A stretch of 64,000 bases of DNA from Clostridia bacterium (lineage in GTDB: Bacteria; Bacillota; Clostridia; Acetivibrionales; DSM-27016). The stretch covers positions 62,001 through 126,000 of the forward strand of contig JAOAIJ010000052.1 in the NCBI GenBank assembly GCA_026414765.1, written 5' to 3'. Below are positions 27,108 to 36,770 of this stretch, in pieces; within the stretch, counting starts at the first letter, position 1, and each line of letters opens with the position of its first letter. The notes under the pieces are model-generated. The model was given only the letters and a program-made list of their open reading frames with translations. It did not search any database and was not told where the DNA came from. The position numbers and the translations under genes were made by a program.

Positions 27108-28679
27108 ATGTTTAAAAAATCAAAGGAGAGTATAGATAAAAACAGTGAGCCGGTACAGCATGAAAAGGGCGCTTCAGATAAGAAGCCTGAAACGGAAAGC
27201 ATACCAATGTCAATCGATGCTGTAAAGGCTGAACTAAAGCAAACATTTGCATTATGCAGTGATTTTGTAATGCGTGAAATTGTTTTTGGTAAGAGCAAGA
27301 CTAGGATAATCATTACATTTATAGATGGTTTTGTTGACAAACAAATTTTGGATCAAAGTGTCATGAGTCCTGTACTTGGCTTTAACGGGGATATCGGAAA
27401 ATCTGTACTCAATACCTTGAAAGAAGAGGTTATAGCAAACTGCGCCCTGTCTGAGCTGAATACCTTTAGTGATGCAGTAGACAATATTTGTATAGGTGAG
27501 GCAGTTGTTTTCATCGACGGTGGGAGCAAGGCTTTCAAAATAGGTGTAAAATCTCCGGAAAAAAGAGCAGTTGAACAACCGGATACAGAGGTGTCAATAA
27601 AGGGTCCAAGAGAAGGTTTTACCGAGAATTTAAGAACCAATACCATCCTTCTTCGCAGGAAAATTAAAAATGCTGATTTTAAAATTGAATCAATGAAAAT
27701 AGGAAAAGTAACAAAAACCGAGGTGGCAATATGCTATATAGGAGGAATCGCAAAGGAGGAAATAGTTAACGAAGTAAAAAACAGGATCAGTAAAATAGAA
27801 CGTGACTCACTTATAGGTTCAGGATATATAGAGCAGCACATAGAAGATGGGATGGCACCTTTCTTTCCGATGGTGGGTAACAGTGAGAAACCTGACAAGG
27901 TTACAGGAAAGTTACTGGAGGGCAGGGTAGCGGTTATTGTGGACGGAACACCTACCGTACTTACCGTCCCGTTTCTATTTATTGAAACAATTCAGACATC
28001 TGAAGATTATTTCGGAGAATACTATTTTACTTCCTTTATAAGGATATTGAGACTTGCAGCCTTGTTTGTTTCCACATACCTCCCAGCACTATATGTTGCA
28101 TTGACAGCGTTTCATCATACGGTAATCCCTTTTAAACTGATACTGACTATGGCAGCCTCCAGGGAAGGGATTCCTTTTTCCTCATTTACAGAAGCAATAC
28201 TTATGACAATAACTTTTGAAATTCTCCGTGAAGCAGGTGTACGGATGCCAAGAGCAATAGGACAGGCGGTAAGTATAGTGGGAGCTATAGTGCTGGGGGA
28301 TGCTGCCATATCGGCAGGAATTGCATCGGCACCTATAGTTATTGTTGTTTCGCTGACCGGTATCTGCAGCTTTATCAATCCGCCTTTAATGAAACCGGTT
28401 GTAGTACTTAGGATAATGCTGCTTATAGCCTCAAATTTCCTGGGACTATTCGGTATTGGAATTTTGAGTATTGGAGTACTTATATATCTGTGTAAAAAGA
28501 GATCTTTTGGAATTCCATACCTTACTCCTTTTTCTCCGCTTCATACTGATGACTTGAAGGATGCTTTAATTGTAGTACCTGTCTGGGCAATGATAACAAG
28601 GCCTAAAGCACTTAGTCAGAGTGGGAACTTGATTAGAAGCAAGGGAAAGGCATTTTCCAGAAAGGAAGAAAAGAAATGA
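27108..28679 (+). CDS. GerA-family spore germination protein (A subunit), second operon
   Basis: A 523-residue A subunit with a highly charged N-terminal linker (~1-45), a soluble domain to ~265 and a membrane domain with 5-6 helices. Family blocks are G-P-R-E-G-F-T-E, L-L-E-G-R-V-A-V-I-V and I-P-Y-L-T-P-F-S-P. A GTG at 27099 is in frame but overlaps the GGGTGA ribosome-binding site of ATG 27108. Its stop overlaps the C-subunit start (ATGA). Order here is A-C-(2-TM)-B, unlike the first operon's A-B-C, so the operons are not simple recent duplicates. Confidence 0.9.
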   Translation: MFKKSKESIDKNSEPVQHEKGASDKKPETESIPMSIDAVKAELKQTFALCSDFVMREIVFGKSKTRIIITFIDGFVDKQILDQSVMSPVLGFNGDIGKSVLNTLKEEVIANCALSELNTFSDAVDNICIGEAVVFIDGGSKAFKIGVKSPEKRAVEQPDTEVSIKGPREGFTENLRTNTILLRRKIKNADFKIESMKIGKVTKTEVAICYIGGIAKEEIVNEVKNRISKIERDSLIGSGYIEQHIEDGMAPFFPMVGNSEKPDKVTGKLLEGRVAVIVDGTPTVLTVPFLFIETIQTSEDYFGEYYFTSFIRILRLAALFVSTYLPALYVALTAFHHTVIPFKLILTMAASREGIPFSSFTEAILMTITFEILREAGVRMPRAIGQAVSIVGAIVLGDAAISAGIASAPIVIVVSLTGICSFINPPLMKPVVVLRIMLLIASNFLGLFGIGILSIGVLIYLCKKRSFGIPYLTPFSPLHTDDLKDALIVVPVWAMITRPKALSQSGNLIRSKGKAFSRKEEKK

Positions 28680-29845
28680 ACGGAAGGCTATTTGTTCTAC
28701 TGCTATTGATATGCTTATTAGCTACCAGTACAGGCTGCTGGAATAATACTGACTTAACTGAAATTGCTATTTGCACGGCTTTGGGAATAGATAGGACATT
28801 AGATGATAAAATAATGGTTTCCGTTCAGATTGTCAAACCTTCAGCAGCCAGATCCTCAGGAAAAGAAGGTGGAGGTGGGACAGAAGGCGGAAAAGACAAA
28901 TCTTTTGTTGTAGTCAGTAATACTGCTGATACTGTCTTTGGCGCCCTACGTGAAATGCTCAACAGACTGAATAAAAAGATTTTTTATAATTCCACCCAGG
29001 TTATCGTAATAGGGGAAGAAGCAGCAGAGAGTGGTATTAATGAATATTTGGACTTTTTTGAGAGGGATCATGAAAGCCAGTATAAGGCTGACGTTGTTGT
29101 TGCTAAAGGTATTACTGCCAAAAAGATATTGGAGCAGGAGTACGATTTGGCGAACGTGCCTGGCGCATATATTTCTGATACGCTTAAAAACACTTCTGAA
29201 CGTGGAATGGTAAAAAGAACGCTTCTCATAGATGCAGTTAAAGAGATTTCAAGTGAGCAGAAACAGCTTGCTCTCGGGACTATATTAAAAGTGGGTGATA
29301 CCACAGAAACCAACGGGACAGCAGTATTCAAAAAGGGGAACATGGTTGGCTGGCTTGGCAGGTTTGATACGAGAGGGTATTTGTTCGCCACAGGCAGGGT
29401 CGAGAGCACTATTCTGGAACTTCCGTCTTTATCCGGAGCAGGAAAATATGTCGGTATTGAACTTATACGCTCAAATAGTAAGATGAATCTCCGATGGAAA
29501 AATGGAACCCCAGGTTTTGTTGTAAAAATAGAGGCTCAGGGTAACATAGGAGAACAGCATGCTAACGACGGCTTGAAAGAACAAAATATCCTTGAAAAGC
29601 TTATACCTCTATGTAATGAAAAAATTAAGAGTGAAGTTATGAGTGCTGTCTCAAAATGCCGGAATCAGTTTAAAAGCGATATTTTCGGATTTGGTGAAGC
29701 GTTATATAAAAATAACCCTAATTATTGGAATGCAGTACAAAAAAACTGGAACGAAGCCGGTTTTTTAGAAGCGGAGATTATTGTAGAAGTAGACACAAAG
29801 TTATTCAGAAGCGGGTTACTTAAGGAAACTGTAGAAAGCAGGTAG
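28676..29845 (+). CDS. Ger(x)C family spore germination lipoprotein (C subunit), second operon
   Basis: A 389-residue C subunit. The signal ends in lipobox S-T-G-C-W at residue ~21, followed by N-N-T-D-L-T-E-I, the usual mature start. A Gly/Glu-rich insertion (~60-72) is a local peculiarity. It overlaps the A-subunit stop by 4 bases and is followed 6 bases later by a small membrane protein gene. It should be anchored to the spore inner membrane with the A and B subunits. Confidence 0.9.
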   Translation: MNGRLFVLLLLICLLATSTGCWNNTDLTEIAICTALGIDRTLDDKIMVSVQIVKPSAARSSGKEGGGGTEGGKDKSFVVVSNTADTVFGALREMLNRLNKKIFYNSTQVIVIGEEAAESGINEYLDFFERDHESQYKADVVVAKGITAKKILEQEYDLANVPGAYISDTLKNTSERGMVKRTLLIDAVKEISSEQKQLALGTILKVGDTTETNGTAVFKKGNMVGWLGRFDTRGYLFATGRVESTILELPSLSGAGKYVGIELIRSNSKMNLRWKNGTPGFVVKIEAQGNIGEQHANDGLKEQNILEKLIPLCNEKIKSEVMSAVSKCRNQFKSDIFGFGEALYKNNPNYWNAVQKNWNEAGFLEAEIIVEVDTKLFRSGLLKETVESR

Positions 29846-29851
29846 CTTAAT

Positions 29852-30061
29852 ATGATAATATTCATTTTTTTTATATTCCTGATAGTACTGCTGGATTTTA
29901 AAATCCTTAAAAAGGCAAATCCAAAAGGAAGAATTATAGGCACATATGCTTTCCTGATGGCTGCAAGTTTGCTTTTGGGTATTTTGCTAACGTTAGGAAA
30001 AAGACCCGTAAGCCCGGCAGAGGTTATAGAATCCATAGTACGGATAATGGGGGGCGGTTAA
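29852..30061 (+). CDS. Small two-helix membrane protein, D-subunit-like
   Basis: A 69-residue protein with two predicted membrane helices (~1-17 and ~29-47) and a short soluble tail. It lies between the C and B subunit genes with gaps of 6 and 0 bases, so it is an integral operon member. Small 2-TM 'D' proteins encoded in some ger operons (for example GerUD in Bacillus megaterium) modulate receptor responses; this gene fits by size, topology and location, though I cannot show homology by eye. Confidence 0.7.
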   Translation: MIIFIFFIFLIVLLDFKILKKANPKGRIIGTYAFLMAASLLLGILLTLGKRPVSPAEVIESIVRIMGGG

Positions 30062-31144
30062 GTGACTGGAGGAAAGGATGTAAAGATATCCAATATACAA
30101 TTAGGACTGCTTCTTGTAGGTTTTTTTTACGGCAGTACCGCTTTAATGAATCCTGCCGGTAGTGCAGGCAGGGAATCATGGATAGCTGTCATATTGGGTT
30201 GGGCTTTAGGGCTGATGTTAATAATCATGTATGTGAAGATAGCACAACTAAACCCAGGTAAGACTCTCATCGAAATGTTGCGGATAAATTTCGGAAATGT
30301 AATAGGTAGTATGGTCTCTGCATTATATATATGGTATTTCATACATCTGGCGTCTCTTGTAACAAGAAACTTTGGAGAATTTATGACAACTACCAGCTAT
30401 ACTGAAACACCAATGAGTGTAATTGTGGTTCTTTTTGTTGCCTTGACTGTATATGTAGTCAGAAGCGGGTTGGAAGTACTGGGAAGGGTCAGTGAAGTTG
30501 TAGTTTGGGCTATACCCGTTATTATATTTATTGCATCTGCAGCACTGTGGACCATTCATGATTTCTCAGTCTTAATTCCTTTGTTCGAAAAGGGCATAAA
30601 ACCTGTTCTAAGTGCAGGTTTTGCCTTATCAACCTTTCCTTTCGGAGAAGCAGTTGCATTTATGATGGTGTTTCCATACCTGAATAAAAAGGAATATATG
30701 TTTAAAACTGCAATTTTATCAGCTACAGCAATAGGTTTTTTGTTCTTAGTTTCAGTTTCAAGGGATTTAGTAATTTTAGGGCCTAAATTGATGACGGAAA
30801 TCAATTACTCTCCTGATATTGTTACAAAACTTGTCCCCGGGGTGAGTGTTGAACCATTTCTGGATATAAACCTGCTGATAGGAGGCGGCATTAAAGTTTC
30901 AATTTGCCTGTATGCAGCAGTAAAGGGAACTGCTGAACTTTTGAAGTTTGAAAACTATAGACCTTTGGTTACCGCTTTTGGTGCTTTTTTTATTGTATTG
31001 TCATTCTGGCTTTATACGAATGCGTTGGAAATGATGACTTGGGCAAAAGATATCTGGCCTTATTACTCTTTGCCGTTTCAGTACTTAATTCCGGCTATAC
31101 TGCTGATAACTTCATATATTAGAAGCAAGAAGAGCATAAAATAA
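30062..31144 (+). CDS. GerB-family spore germination permease (B subunit), second operon
   Basis: A 360-residue permease-like protein with about ten membrane helices of the endospore germination permease family. It begins at a GTG directly after the 2-TM gene's stop, with a GGGGGGCGG stretch upstream as ribosome-binding site. Recognisable elements are Q-L-G-L-L-L-V-G-F-F-Y-G-S-T-A near the start and the F-P-F-G-E region in the middle. It is the last gene of the operon. It would carry the germinant pocket; specificity is unknown. Confidence 0.9.
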   Translation: MTGGKDVKISNIQLGLLLVGFFYGSTALMNPAGSAGRESWIAVILGWALGLMLIIMYVKIAQLNPGKTLIEMLRINFGNVIGSMVSALYIWYFIHLASLVTRNFGEFMTTTSYTETPMSVIVVLFVALTVYVVRSGLEVLGRVSEVVVWAIPVIIFIASAALWTIHDFSVLIPLFEKGIKPVLSAGFALSTFPFGEAVAFMMVFPYLNKKEYMFKTAILSATAIGFLFLVSVSRDLVILGPKLMTEINYSPDIVTKLVPGVSVEPFLDINLLIGGGIKVSICLYAAVKGTAELLKFENYRPLVTAFGAFFIVLSFWLYTNALEMMTWAKDIWPYYSLPFQYLIPAILLITSYIRSKKSIK

Positions 31145-31229
31145 AAACCCGGTATGCCAGAATAAACTTCAATAATACAGAATAATCAGGTATGCCTGTG
31201 ATTAACTGATGCTTTTGCTCCAGATGATG

Positions 31230-31440
31230 TCAAAGAGCTGCTGTCTTTATCGATGAAACCAGAAGAATACCTGCCATAACAAATACCATTCCTATGAAGT
31301 GCGAAAAAAATTTTCTCAAAGCAGCATATTGAATGCGTAGTACAGTATAAAAAGCCACTGCTTATAGCCAACGTCAGGCAGATCAAAATTCCTGAGTTCC
31401 ACCAATGAAACAGGAAGGGACATATCACAATACATTCTTG
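31230..31440 (-). pseudogene. Frameshifted C-terminal remnant of a membrane protein
   Basis: On the minus strand, the stretch just upstream of a TGA at 31230-31232 reads in one frame as a basic helix followed by a hydrophobic segment (F-I-G-M-V-F-V-M-A-G-I-L-L-V). Further upstream, from about 31350, a different frame gives another hydrophobic run (I-L-I-C-L-T-L-A-I-S-S-G-F-L-Y). One frameshift would join them into the end of a multi-span membrane protein. Parent family uncertain. Confidence 0.35.
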
Positions 31441-31586
31441 TCTGAAAGCTAGCGCAACGCTTTAATTTGTTGTGCTTTACGCTGGTTTTAGGTTATTATG
31501 AAATTGCTTAATATTATCAGTCAAAGAGTGGTTTATAATAAACCACAATTATTGAATTTTCATGGTACCAGTTTCGAGGTGATAGC

Positions 31587-31724
31587 ATGTTATGGCTCAA
31601 TATAGACAAGAATTCGAAAACTCCTATGTTAAGTCAGGTATACGGACAGATAGAGAAGCGTACTTTGAACGGAGAAATAGAAGAAGGGATAAGGAGAATA
31701 CGGGATGTTTTTCTTGACCACTGA
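31587..31724 (+). pseudogene. Truncated MocR/GntR regulator N-terminus
   Basis: An ATG at 31587 with GAGGTGAT upstream opens 45 codons starting M-L-W-L-N-I-D-K-N-S and continuing L-S-Q-V-Y-G-Q-I-E-K, which is the standard N-terminus of MocR (GntR-aminotransferase) regulators. It stops just where the 'K-L-P-S-T-R-E-L' helix-turn-helix should begin. The intact MocR gene begins 77 bases downstream. This looks like a relic of a second, deleted MocR gene. Confidence 0.6.
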
Positions 31725-31801
31725 AATATAAAAACCCGGGTTGTGTGGTACTTTATACGGTCTTGATTTTGTGTAAAAATATTATTGGGTGGTGAGAGGG
31801 C

Positions 31802-33241
31802 ATGTTTTCGGAAATAACTATTGATAAGAAAAAGACTGTTTATGTACAGCTTAAAGAATATATCAGACAAATGATAATAAAAGGTATATTGAAAAGCGGC
31901 CAGAAGCTTCCGTCGACAAGGGAACTGGCTGACATTCTAAGTATCAGCAGAAATACTGCTATTACTGCATATAAGTGCCTTGAGGATGAAGGGTTTATTT
32001 ATACAGAAAAAGCTAAAGGCGCTTTTGTTCAAAATATAAGCATAACCTGCACTGAAGCATTTAAATTGGCATGGAAGGGAAGAATCACAGAACAAGCCAG
32101 ACTTGCTGAAGAGCTTGATCTGATGAAGCATGGGGTAAGCTGGGAAAAAGGTATGATATCTTTTACAAGCATCGCTCCAGATGAAAAACTTTTTAATGCA
32201 AATGAGTTTAAAAGAGCCTTTTTAGACAGGTTTTCCGTTGAGGGCGAAAAACTGTTGAATTACGGTTATGCAAGAGGCTACAAACCTCTTGTACAATACC
32301 TGATGAAGTATATGGAAGGTAAGGGGGTAGATGTGGAAGGGAAAGACCTCATAATCGTCAATGGATTTACCGAAGGGTTTGATCTGATGCTGACAGCCCT
32401 GTGCAGTGGAAGAGGACGAATAATCTGTGAGAATCCTACTCACAATACCGCAATTAAAATAATGAAACTACATGGGCTGGATATAGCTGGGGTCGATATG
32501 GAGGATGACGGTATAAACTTAACCCAGCTGAAAGAAAAATTGTCAGGCGGAAAGGCTGATTTGATTTACACAATACCTTCATATCACAATCCTACAGGGA
32601 TTGTGACATCTCCCGAAAAAAGAGTTGAATTAATAAAAATTTCAAAGGAATATGAGGTTCCGGTAATAGAGGACGGGTTCAATGAAGAACTGAGGTATTC
32701 AGGATCACACATCACACCGCTGATTTCATGTTGTGGAAAGGGAAATAGTGTAGTGTATGTAGGAAGCTTCTCAAAAGTGTTGTTTCCAGGTATCAGAACA
32801 GGTTGGATTTTTGGAGACATAGAACTGATAAATTACATTGAAAGTTTGAAAAGGAGCCGGAACATACATACTTCAACTATTGATCAGGCAGTGTTGTTTC
32901 AATACTTTCTGGAGGGAAATTTCGGAAGATACATCAAAAAGGCCAAAAGGGTTTACAAACATAAATTCGAACTGGCAAAGGCATGTGCTGAAGAGTATAT
33001 TACATACAAGAAAGCCCTTGGAGTAGGAGGACTTCACATTTTTCTGGAACTTGAACAGCGTATAGACGCCAGAGAAGTACTGGCAAGATGTTATGAAAAA
33101 GGAGTTGTATTTACTCCAGGTGATATTTTCTATACGGACAACAAGGGTGCAAACACTTTAAGGCTAGGTTTTTCGAGAGTTGAAGATGATGAGATCCGAA
33201 AGGGCTTTAAAATCATTGGAGAGGTGGTGGCAGAATTATGA
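31802..33241 (+). CDS. MocR-type GntR/aminotransferase regulator, DdlR-like
   Basis: A 479-residue PLP-dependent regulator. Residues ~1-75 are a GntR winged helix (S-G-Q-K-L-P-S-T-R-E-L-A-D-I-L-S-I-S-R-N-T). Residues ~110-479 are a fold-type I aminotransferase-like domain with the PLP region G-S-F-S-K-V-L-F-P-G-I-R-T-G (putative Schiff-base lysine in S-F-S-K). Its stop overlaps the D-Ala-D-Ala ligase start. In Brevibacillus, the MocR protein DdlR activates ddl; the same adjacency here supports that role, with D-Ala or PLP adduct as probable signal. Confidence 0.88.
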   Translation: MFSEITIDKKKTVYVQLKEYIRQMIIKGILKSGQKLPSTRELADILSISRNTAITAYKCLEDEGFIYTEKAKGAFVQNISITCTEAFKLAWKGRITEQARLAEELDLMKHGVSWEKGMISFTSIAPDEKLFNANEFKRAFLDRFSVEGEKLLNYGYARGYKPLVQYLMKYMEGKGVDVEGKDLIIVNGFTEGFDLMLTALCSGRGRIICENPTHNTAIKIMKLHGLDIAGVDMEDDGINLTQLKEKLSGGKADLIYTIPSYHNPTGIVTSPEKRVELIKISKEYEVPVIEDGFNEELRYSGSHITPLISCCGKGNSVVYVGSFSKVLFPGIRTGWIFGDIELINYIESLKRSRNIHTSTIDQAVLFQYFLEGNFGRYIKKAKRVYKHKFELAKACAEEYITYKKALGVGGLHIFLELEQRIDAREVLARCYEKGVVFTPGDIFYTDNKGANTLRLGFSRVEDDEIRKGFKIIGEVVAEL

Positions 33242-34143
33242 AGATAGGTGTAATAATAGGTGGTACTTCAACAGAAAGAGAAGTTTCTCTTATGACAGGA
33301 AAAGAAATGGCAAAAAATCTCGATAAAGAGAAGTACGAAGTTTATCCTATAATAATCAATGATAAGAAAGAATTGGTAGAAAAAGCCGGGAAAATTGATT
33401 TTGCACTCTTGGCATTACATGGGAAATTCGGGGAGGATGGCACTGTTCAAGGCACACTTGATACTATTGGTATCCCATATTCAGGCAGTGGAATACTATC
33501 AAGCGCCATATGTATGGACAAGGATATTTCAAAGAGACTTATGAGGTTTGCAGGTATAAGCACTCCTGAATGGTTTTTGATAAAAAGTAAGGAAGAACTG
33601 GAAATTATGCAATTAGAGAAGCTGGGATATCCTCTGGCAGCAAAGCCGAATTCGGGAGGCTCGAGCATAGGGATGCATGTGGTAAAGAACCGTGATGAAT
33701 TATTGATGGCAGTCGATCAGATTCTGAATATGGATCATGAAGTGATACTTGAAAAGTACATTGAAGGAGATGAGATTACCTGCGCTATATTGAACGGGAG
33801 AGCGCTTCCCATACTGGCCATAAAGCCTAAGGCCTGTTTTTTTGACTATGTATCCAAATACACTGACGGAGGCGCGGAAGAGTATGTTGTGAAACTTGAT
33901 GAAGGCCTCAGTGAAAAAGTAAACAATATGGCAGAACGATGTTTTGATATCCTTAAATGCAGGGTTTATGCGAGAGTAGATATGATTATCAAAGAAGGGG
34001 AACCATATGTACTTGAGGTGAATACACTTCCTGGTATGACAAAGAACAGTCTTTTCCCAAAGAGTGCAGGTGCGGAAGGAATTTCGTTCGACAGACTTCT
34101 GGATATTATTATTGAGTATTCGATGAATGAAAAGGTAAATTAA
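33238..34143 (+). CDS. ddl: D-alanine--D-alanine ligase
   Basis: A 301-residue ATP-grasp ligase that joins two D-alanines for peptidoglycan precursor synthesis in the cytoplasm. It begins with the family motif G-G-T-S-T-E-R-E-V-S-L and contains L-H-G-K-F-G-E-D-G-T-V-Q-G, A-K-P-N-S-G-G-S-S-I-G at ~137-147, and the C-terminal L-E-V-N-T-L-P-G-M-T metal/nucleotide motif. Length is normal. It overlaps the MocR stop (ATGA), so the two are translationally coupled, and a terminator follows. Confidence 0.95.
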   Translation: MKIGVIIGGTSTEREVSLMTGKEMAKNLDKEKYEVYPIIINDKKELVEKAGKIDFALLALHGKFGEDGTVQGTLDTIGIPYSGSGILSSAICMDKDISKRLMRFAGISTPEWFLIKSKEELEIMQLEKLGYPLAAKPNSGGSSIGMHVVKNRDELLMAVDQILNMDHEVILEKYIEGDEITCAILNGRALPILAIKPKACFFDYVSKYTDGGAEEYVVKLDEGLSEKVNNMAERCFDILKCRVYARVDMIIKEGEPYVLEVNTLPGMTKNSLFPKSAGAEGISFDRLLDIIIEYSMNEKVN

Positions 34144-34191
34144 TCTAATTGCTATATAAATATTATGTTATTAATAAAAGTTGATTGGTGG

Positions 34192-34218
34192 GAGCTTGTT
34201 TTAGTTACAAGCTCTTTT
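34192..34218 (+). terminator. Rho-independent terminator of mocR-ddl
   Basis: GAGCTTGT (34192-34199) pairs with ACAAGCTC (34207-34214) around a 7-base loop, followed by TTTT, about 50 bases after ddl. Confidence 0.85.
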
Positions 34219-34323
34219 ATGTTAATATGCATGTGTCTGCCATTTTAGAGTTAAAATGTGGTATTTGACGAATACATTTTGTATTGGAATTGAAAAAATT
34301 ATGTTAATTTATCGATTGCAATA

Positions 34324-34352
34324 TTGTTAACTAATCTTAGAAAAACTATAAT
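34324..34352 (+). promoter_or_regulatory. Probable sigma-A-type promoter of second chemoreceptor
   Basis: TTGTTA (34324-34329) and a perfect TATAAT (34347-34352) with a 17-bp spacer lie about 80 bases before the chemoreceptor start. Confidence 0.5.
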
Positions 34353-34430
34353 ATATATAAATAATATTTAGTGTACATAATAACAGACAGCTTTTATGCA
34401 CTAAAATTCTCATACAGGGGGAAGTCAGCT

Positions 34431-36149
34431 ATGAAGTGGTTTTATAATTTACGTCTTGTAGTAAAAATATCAATTCTCTCTTCAGTATTTATATTATTTA
34501 TACTTGTTTTGGGAGTAATGGGTATAGGGGCAGTATCCAGGGAGAATGACAACCTCAAATCCTTAAATAACGGCCGTCTGCTTCCAATGTATGATTTGAG
34601 TGAAGCAAAATCTCATTTGATGGAAATTCGTCTTGCTGTACTGACACATGTTTTGAATGATGATGCCGGCATAAAAAAGCAGCAGGAAGAATTCATAGCA
34701 AAAAATGATCAGGAATATCTGGAACATATCAAGGTGTATAAAGCTACTTACCTGGTAGACGCTGAGAGAAACGGCCTGAATACATTGGAGAATGCTTATG
34801 AAAGCTATAGCTCTGTAAGAGAAAATGTACTTAAGTTTAGCACGGAAGGCAAAAAGGAGGAATCTCTCAAATTAGCCAATAGCGAAGGAATAGCAGCTTT
34901 TGTAAAAGCAGTCAAGGTATTGGACGAGCTGATAAATACACAAATTACGGAAGCAGAAAAACTTTATACAGCCAGTGAGGAAGAATATGACAACATAATG
35001 AGAGGTTTTCCAACTATTATTAGTATATGCCTGATAATGGGCATAGCCTTGTCCTTTATAACCTTAAAAGCGATAGTAGGACCTGTCAGGAAGGTTACCA
35101 GGAGGCTTGATGAAATAGCACACAACGGGGGAGACTTAACTCAGAGGATAGGAATAGACAGTAAGGATGAGATCGGGCAATTGAGCAAATCATTTGATCA
35201 ATTTGTCGGAAGCCTCCAATTCATAATAAGGGATGTTTCATTATCTGCAAAAACCATGCTGGAATCAAGCAAACAGCTTTCATATGCTTCGGGAGAAAGC
35301 AATAAGGCTATGGAACAAATTGCACAGGTAGTAAACAATATAGCAGGGGGGACTTCCGACAATGTAGCTGTCACTGAAGAGACTACGGCAAGTCTCACTG
35401 AAGCAGCAAGATTCTCTGAGTCTACGGCGTTAATAAGTAAAAAAACAAATGAGAACAGTATAAAAGTTATGGAAGCTGCTGAGGCAGGTGCACAGCAGGT
35501 AAGTGAAATTGCCGTTTCCATGAAAGATATTGCTGGATCGTCAAAAGAGGTTGCTGCTGTAATTAATAACCTGAATCATTCATCAATAAAGATAGGTGAG
35601 ATTGTTCAACTGATAAACAATATTGCAGGGCAGACAAACCTTCTGGCATTAAATGCAGCTATAGAGGCTGCCAGGGCAGGGGATGCAGGAAAAGGGTTTA
35701 ATGTAGTAGCTGAAGAGATACGAAAACTTGCCGATGAAAGCAGCAGGGCAGCTAAAGATATCGTAGAGCTGATCAAGGAAAACAGGATTGAATCGGAAAA
35801 CGCAGTCGAAACAGTAAATGAAGTTGACAAGATGGTTGGTGTATGTGCGGAAAAAGCTTACGAAGTAAAAGCGAATATTGACAACATTATTAACAATATA
35901 AAAAATGTTACTAAGCAAATTGGTGAGATAAACAGGGATGTTGAAAAGCAGGCGATAATCACCGAGGAAATAACCAAAGCTATGGGAAATATAGCTTCAA
36001 ATGCAAATGATATGGCAGCAGGAACGGAAGAAATGAGTGCGAGCATAGAAGAACAGGTAGGTACTATGGAAGAGTTGGAAGCCACGGCTCATCAGCTCTC
36101 TGAGGTTGCAGACAAGCTGAATAAAATAACCTCAGGATTTAAAGCCTGA
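34431..36149 (+). CDS. Methyl-accepting chemotaxis protein (4HB sensor)
   Basis: A 572-residue chemoreceptor. A first membrane helix (~10-34) is followed by a ~150-residue four-helix-bundle sensor, a second helix (~190-210), HAMP (~212-265) and a coiled-coil signalling domain whose tip reads [18 protein letters not shown]. The frame extends to 34371, but AGGGGG precedes the ATG at 34431. The sensor type differs from the Cache-like receptor at 5.6 kb, so the two should respond to different signals. No che genes are adjacent. Confidence 0.92.
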   Translation: MKWFYNLRLVVKISILSSVFILFILVLGVMGIGAVSRENDNLKSLNNGRLLPMYDLSEAKSHLMEIRLAVLTHVLNDDAGIKKQQEEFIAKNDQEYLEHIKVYKATYLVDAERNGLNTLENAYESYSSVRENVLKFSTEGKKEESLKLANSEGIAAFVKAVKVLDELINTQITEAEKLYTASEEEYDNIMRGFPTIISICLIMGIALSFITLKAIVGPVRKVTRRLDEIAHNGGDLTQRIGIDSKDEIGQLSKSFDQFVGSLQFIIRDVSLSAKTMLESSKQLSYASGESNKAMEQIAQVVNNIAGGTSDNVAVTEETTASLTEAARFSESTALISKKTNENSIKVMEAAEAGAQQVSEIAVSMKDIAGSSKEVAAVINNLNHSSIKIGEIVQLINNIAGQTNLLALNAAIEAARAGDAGKGFNVVAEEIRKLADESSRAAKDIVELIKENRIESENAVETVNEVDKMVGVCAEKAYEVKANIDNIINNIKNVTKQIGEINRDVEKQAIITEEITKAMGNIASNANDMAAGTEEMSASIEEQVGTMEELEATAHQLSEVADKLNKITSGFKA

Positions 36150-36169
36150 TATATCTGGCAAAGACTTTT

Positions 36170-36213
36170 AAAAGTGCGGAGTGTATGGGAAATACTATAC
36201 ATTCCGCACTTTT
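36170..36213 (+). terminator. Rho-independent terminator of chemoreceptor gene
   Basis: A 17-bp stem with one G-T pair (AAAAGTGCGGA... with ...TCCGCACTTTT) and a 10-base loop begins about 20 bases after the stop; A-run before and T-run after would allow bidirectional function. Confidence 0.88.
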
Positions 36214-36316
36214 CTACTTGCCCTGTTTTTACCGCATGGATATAATAGGTTTAATGATATTTTTAGTTAATATACATATGATTAAAGAAAAGAATTTTCA
36301 GAGAGGAAGGTATCAA

Positions 36317-36694
36317 ATGAAGGAGATAATTAATACGAATAAGGCCCCGGCTGCTATAGGTCCCTATTCACAGGCTGTAAAAGTCGGCAATGTTGTCTAT
36401 ACCTCAGGCGCAATTCCGGCGGATGCTGTGACAGGTCAGATAGTCGGAAGTGGAATTACAGAGCAGACAGAACAGGTTTTAAAAAACCTGACAGAAGTTT
36501 TGAAGGCCGCAGGCGCAAGTTTGAACAATGTTGTCAAAACAACGGTGTTTATTAAGAATATGAATGATTTTGCGGCAATGAATGAAGTGTACGGAAGGTT
36601 TTTTACCGGGAAATATCCTGCCAGGTCTACCGTTGAAGTTGCAAGGCTTCCGAAGGATGTACTGGTGGAAATAGAGTGTATTGCGATAATATAG
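36317..36694 (+). CDS. ridA: RidA family enamine/imine deaminase
   Basis: A 125-residue RidA/YjgF/YER057c protein. It hydrolyses reactive 2-aminoacrylate and related enamines made by PLP enzymes. Visible signatures are A-P-A-A-I-G-P-Y-S-Q-A near the start, V-V-Y-T-S-G, and the C-terminal P-A-R-S-T-V-E-V-A-R-L-P, which includes the substrate-carboxylate arginine. The frame extends to 36185 over a non-family stretch, so the ATG at 36317 after GAGGAAGG is used. It is a single gene, folT being separated by a riboswitch. Confidence 0.92.
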   Translation: MKEIINTNKAPAAIGPYSQAVKVGNVVYTSGAIPADAVTGQIVGSGITEQTEQVLKNLTEVLKAAGASLNNVVKTTVFIKNMNDFAAMNEVYGRFFTGKYPARSTVEVARLPKDVLVEIECIAII

Positions 36695-36770
36695 TATGTT
36701 GATTTTTGCTAGGTATTAAAGTAAAATAGCTATATTGTAATCCGATTGGTTAGTATATATATCGGATTGC

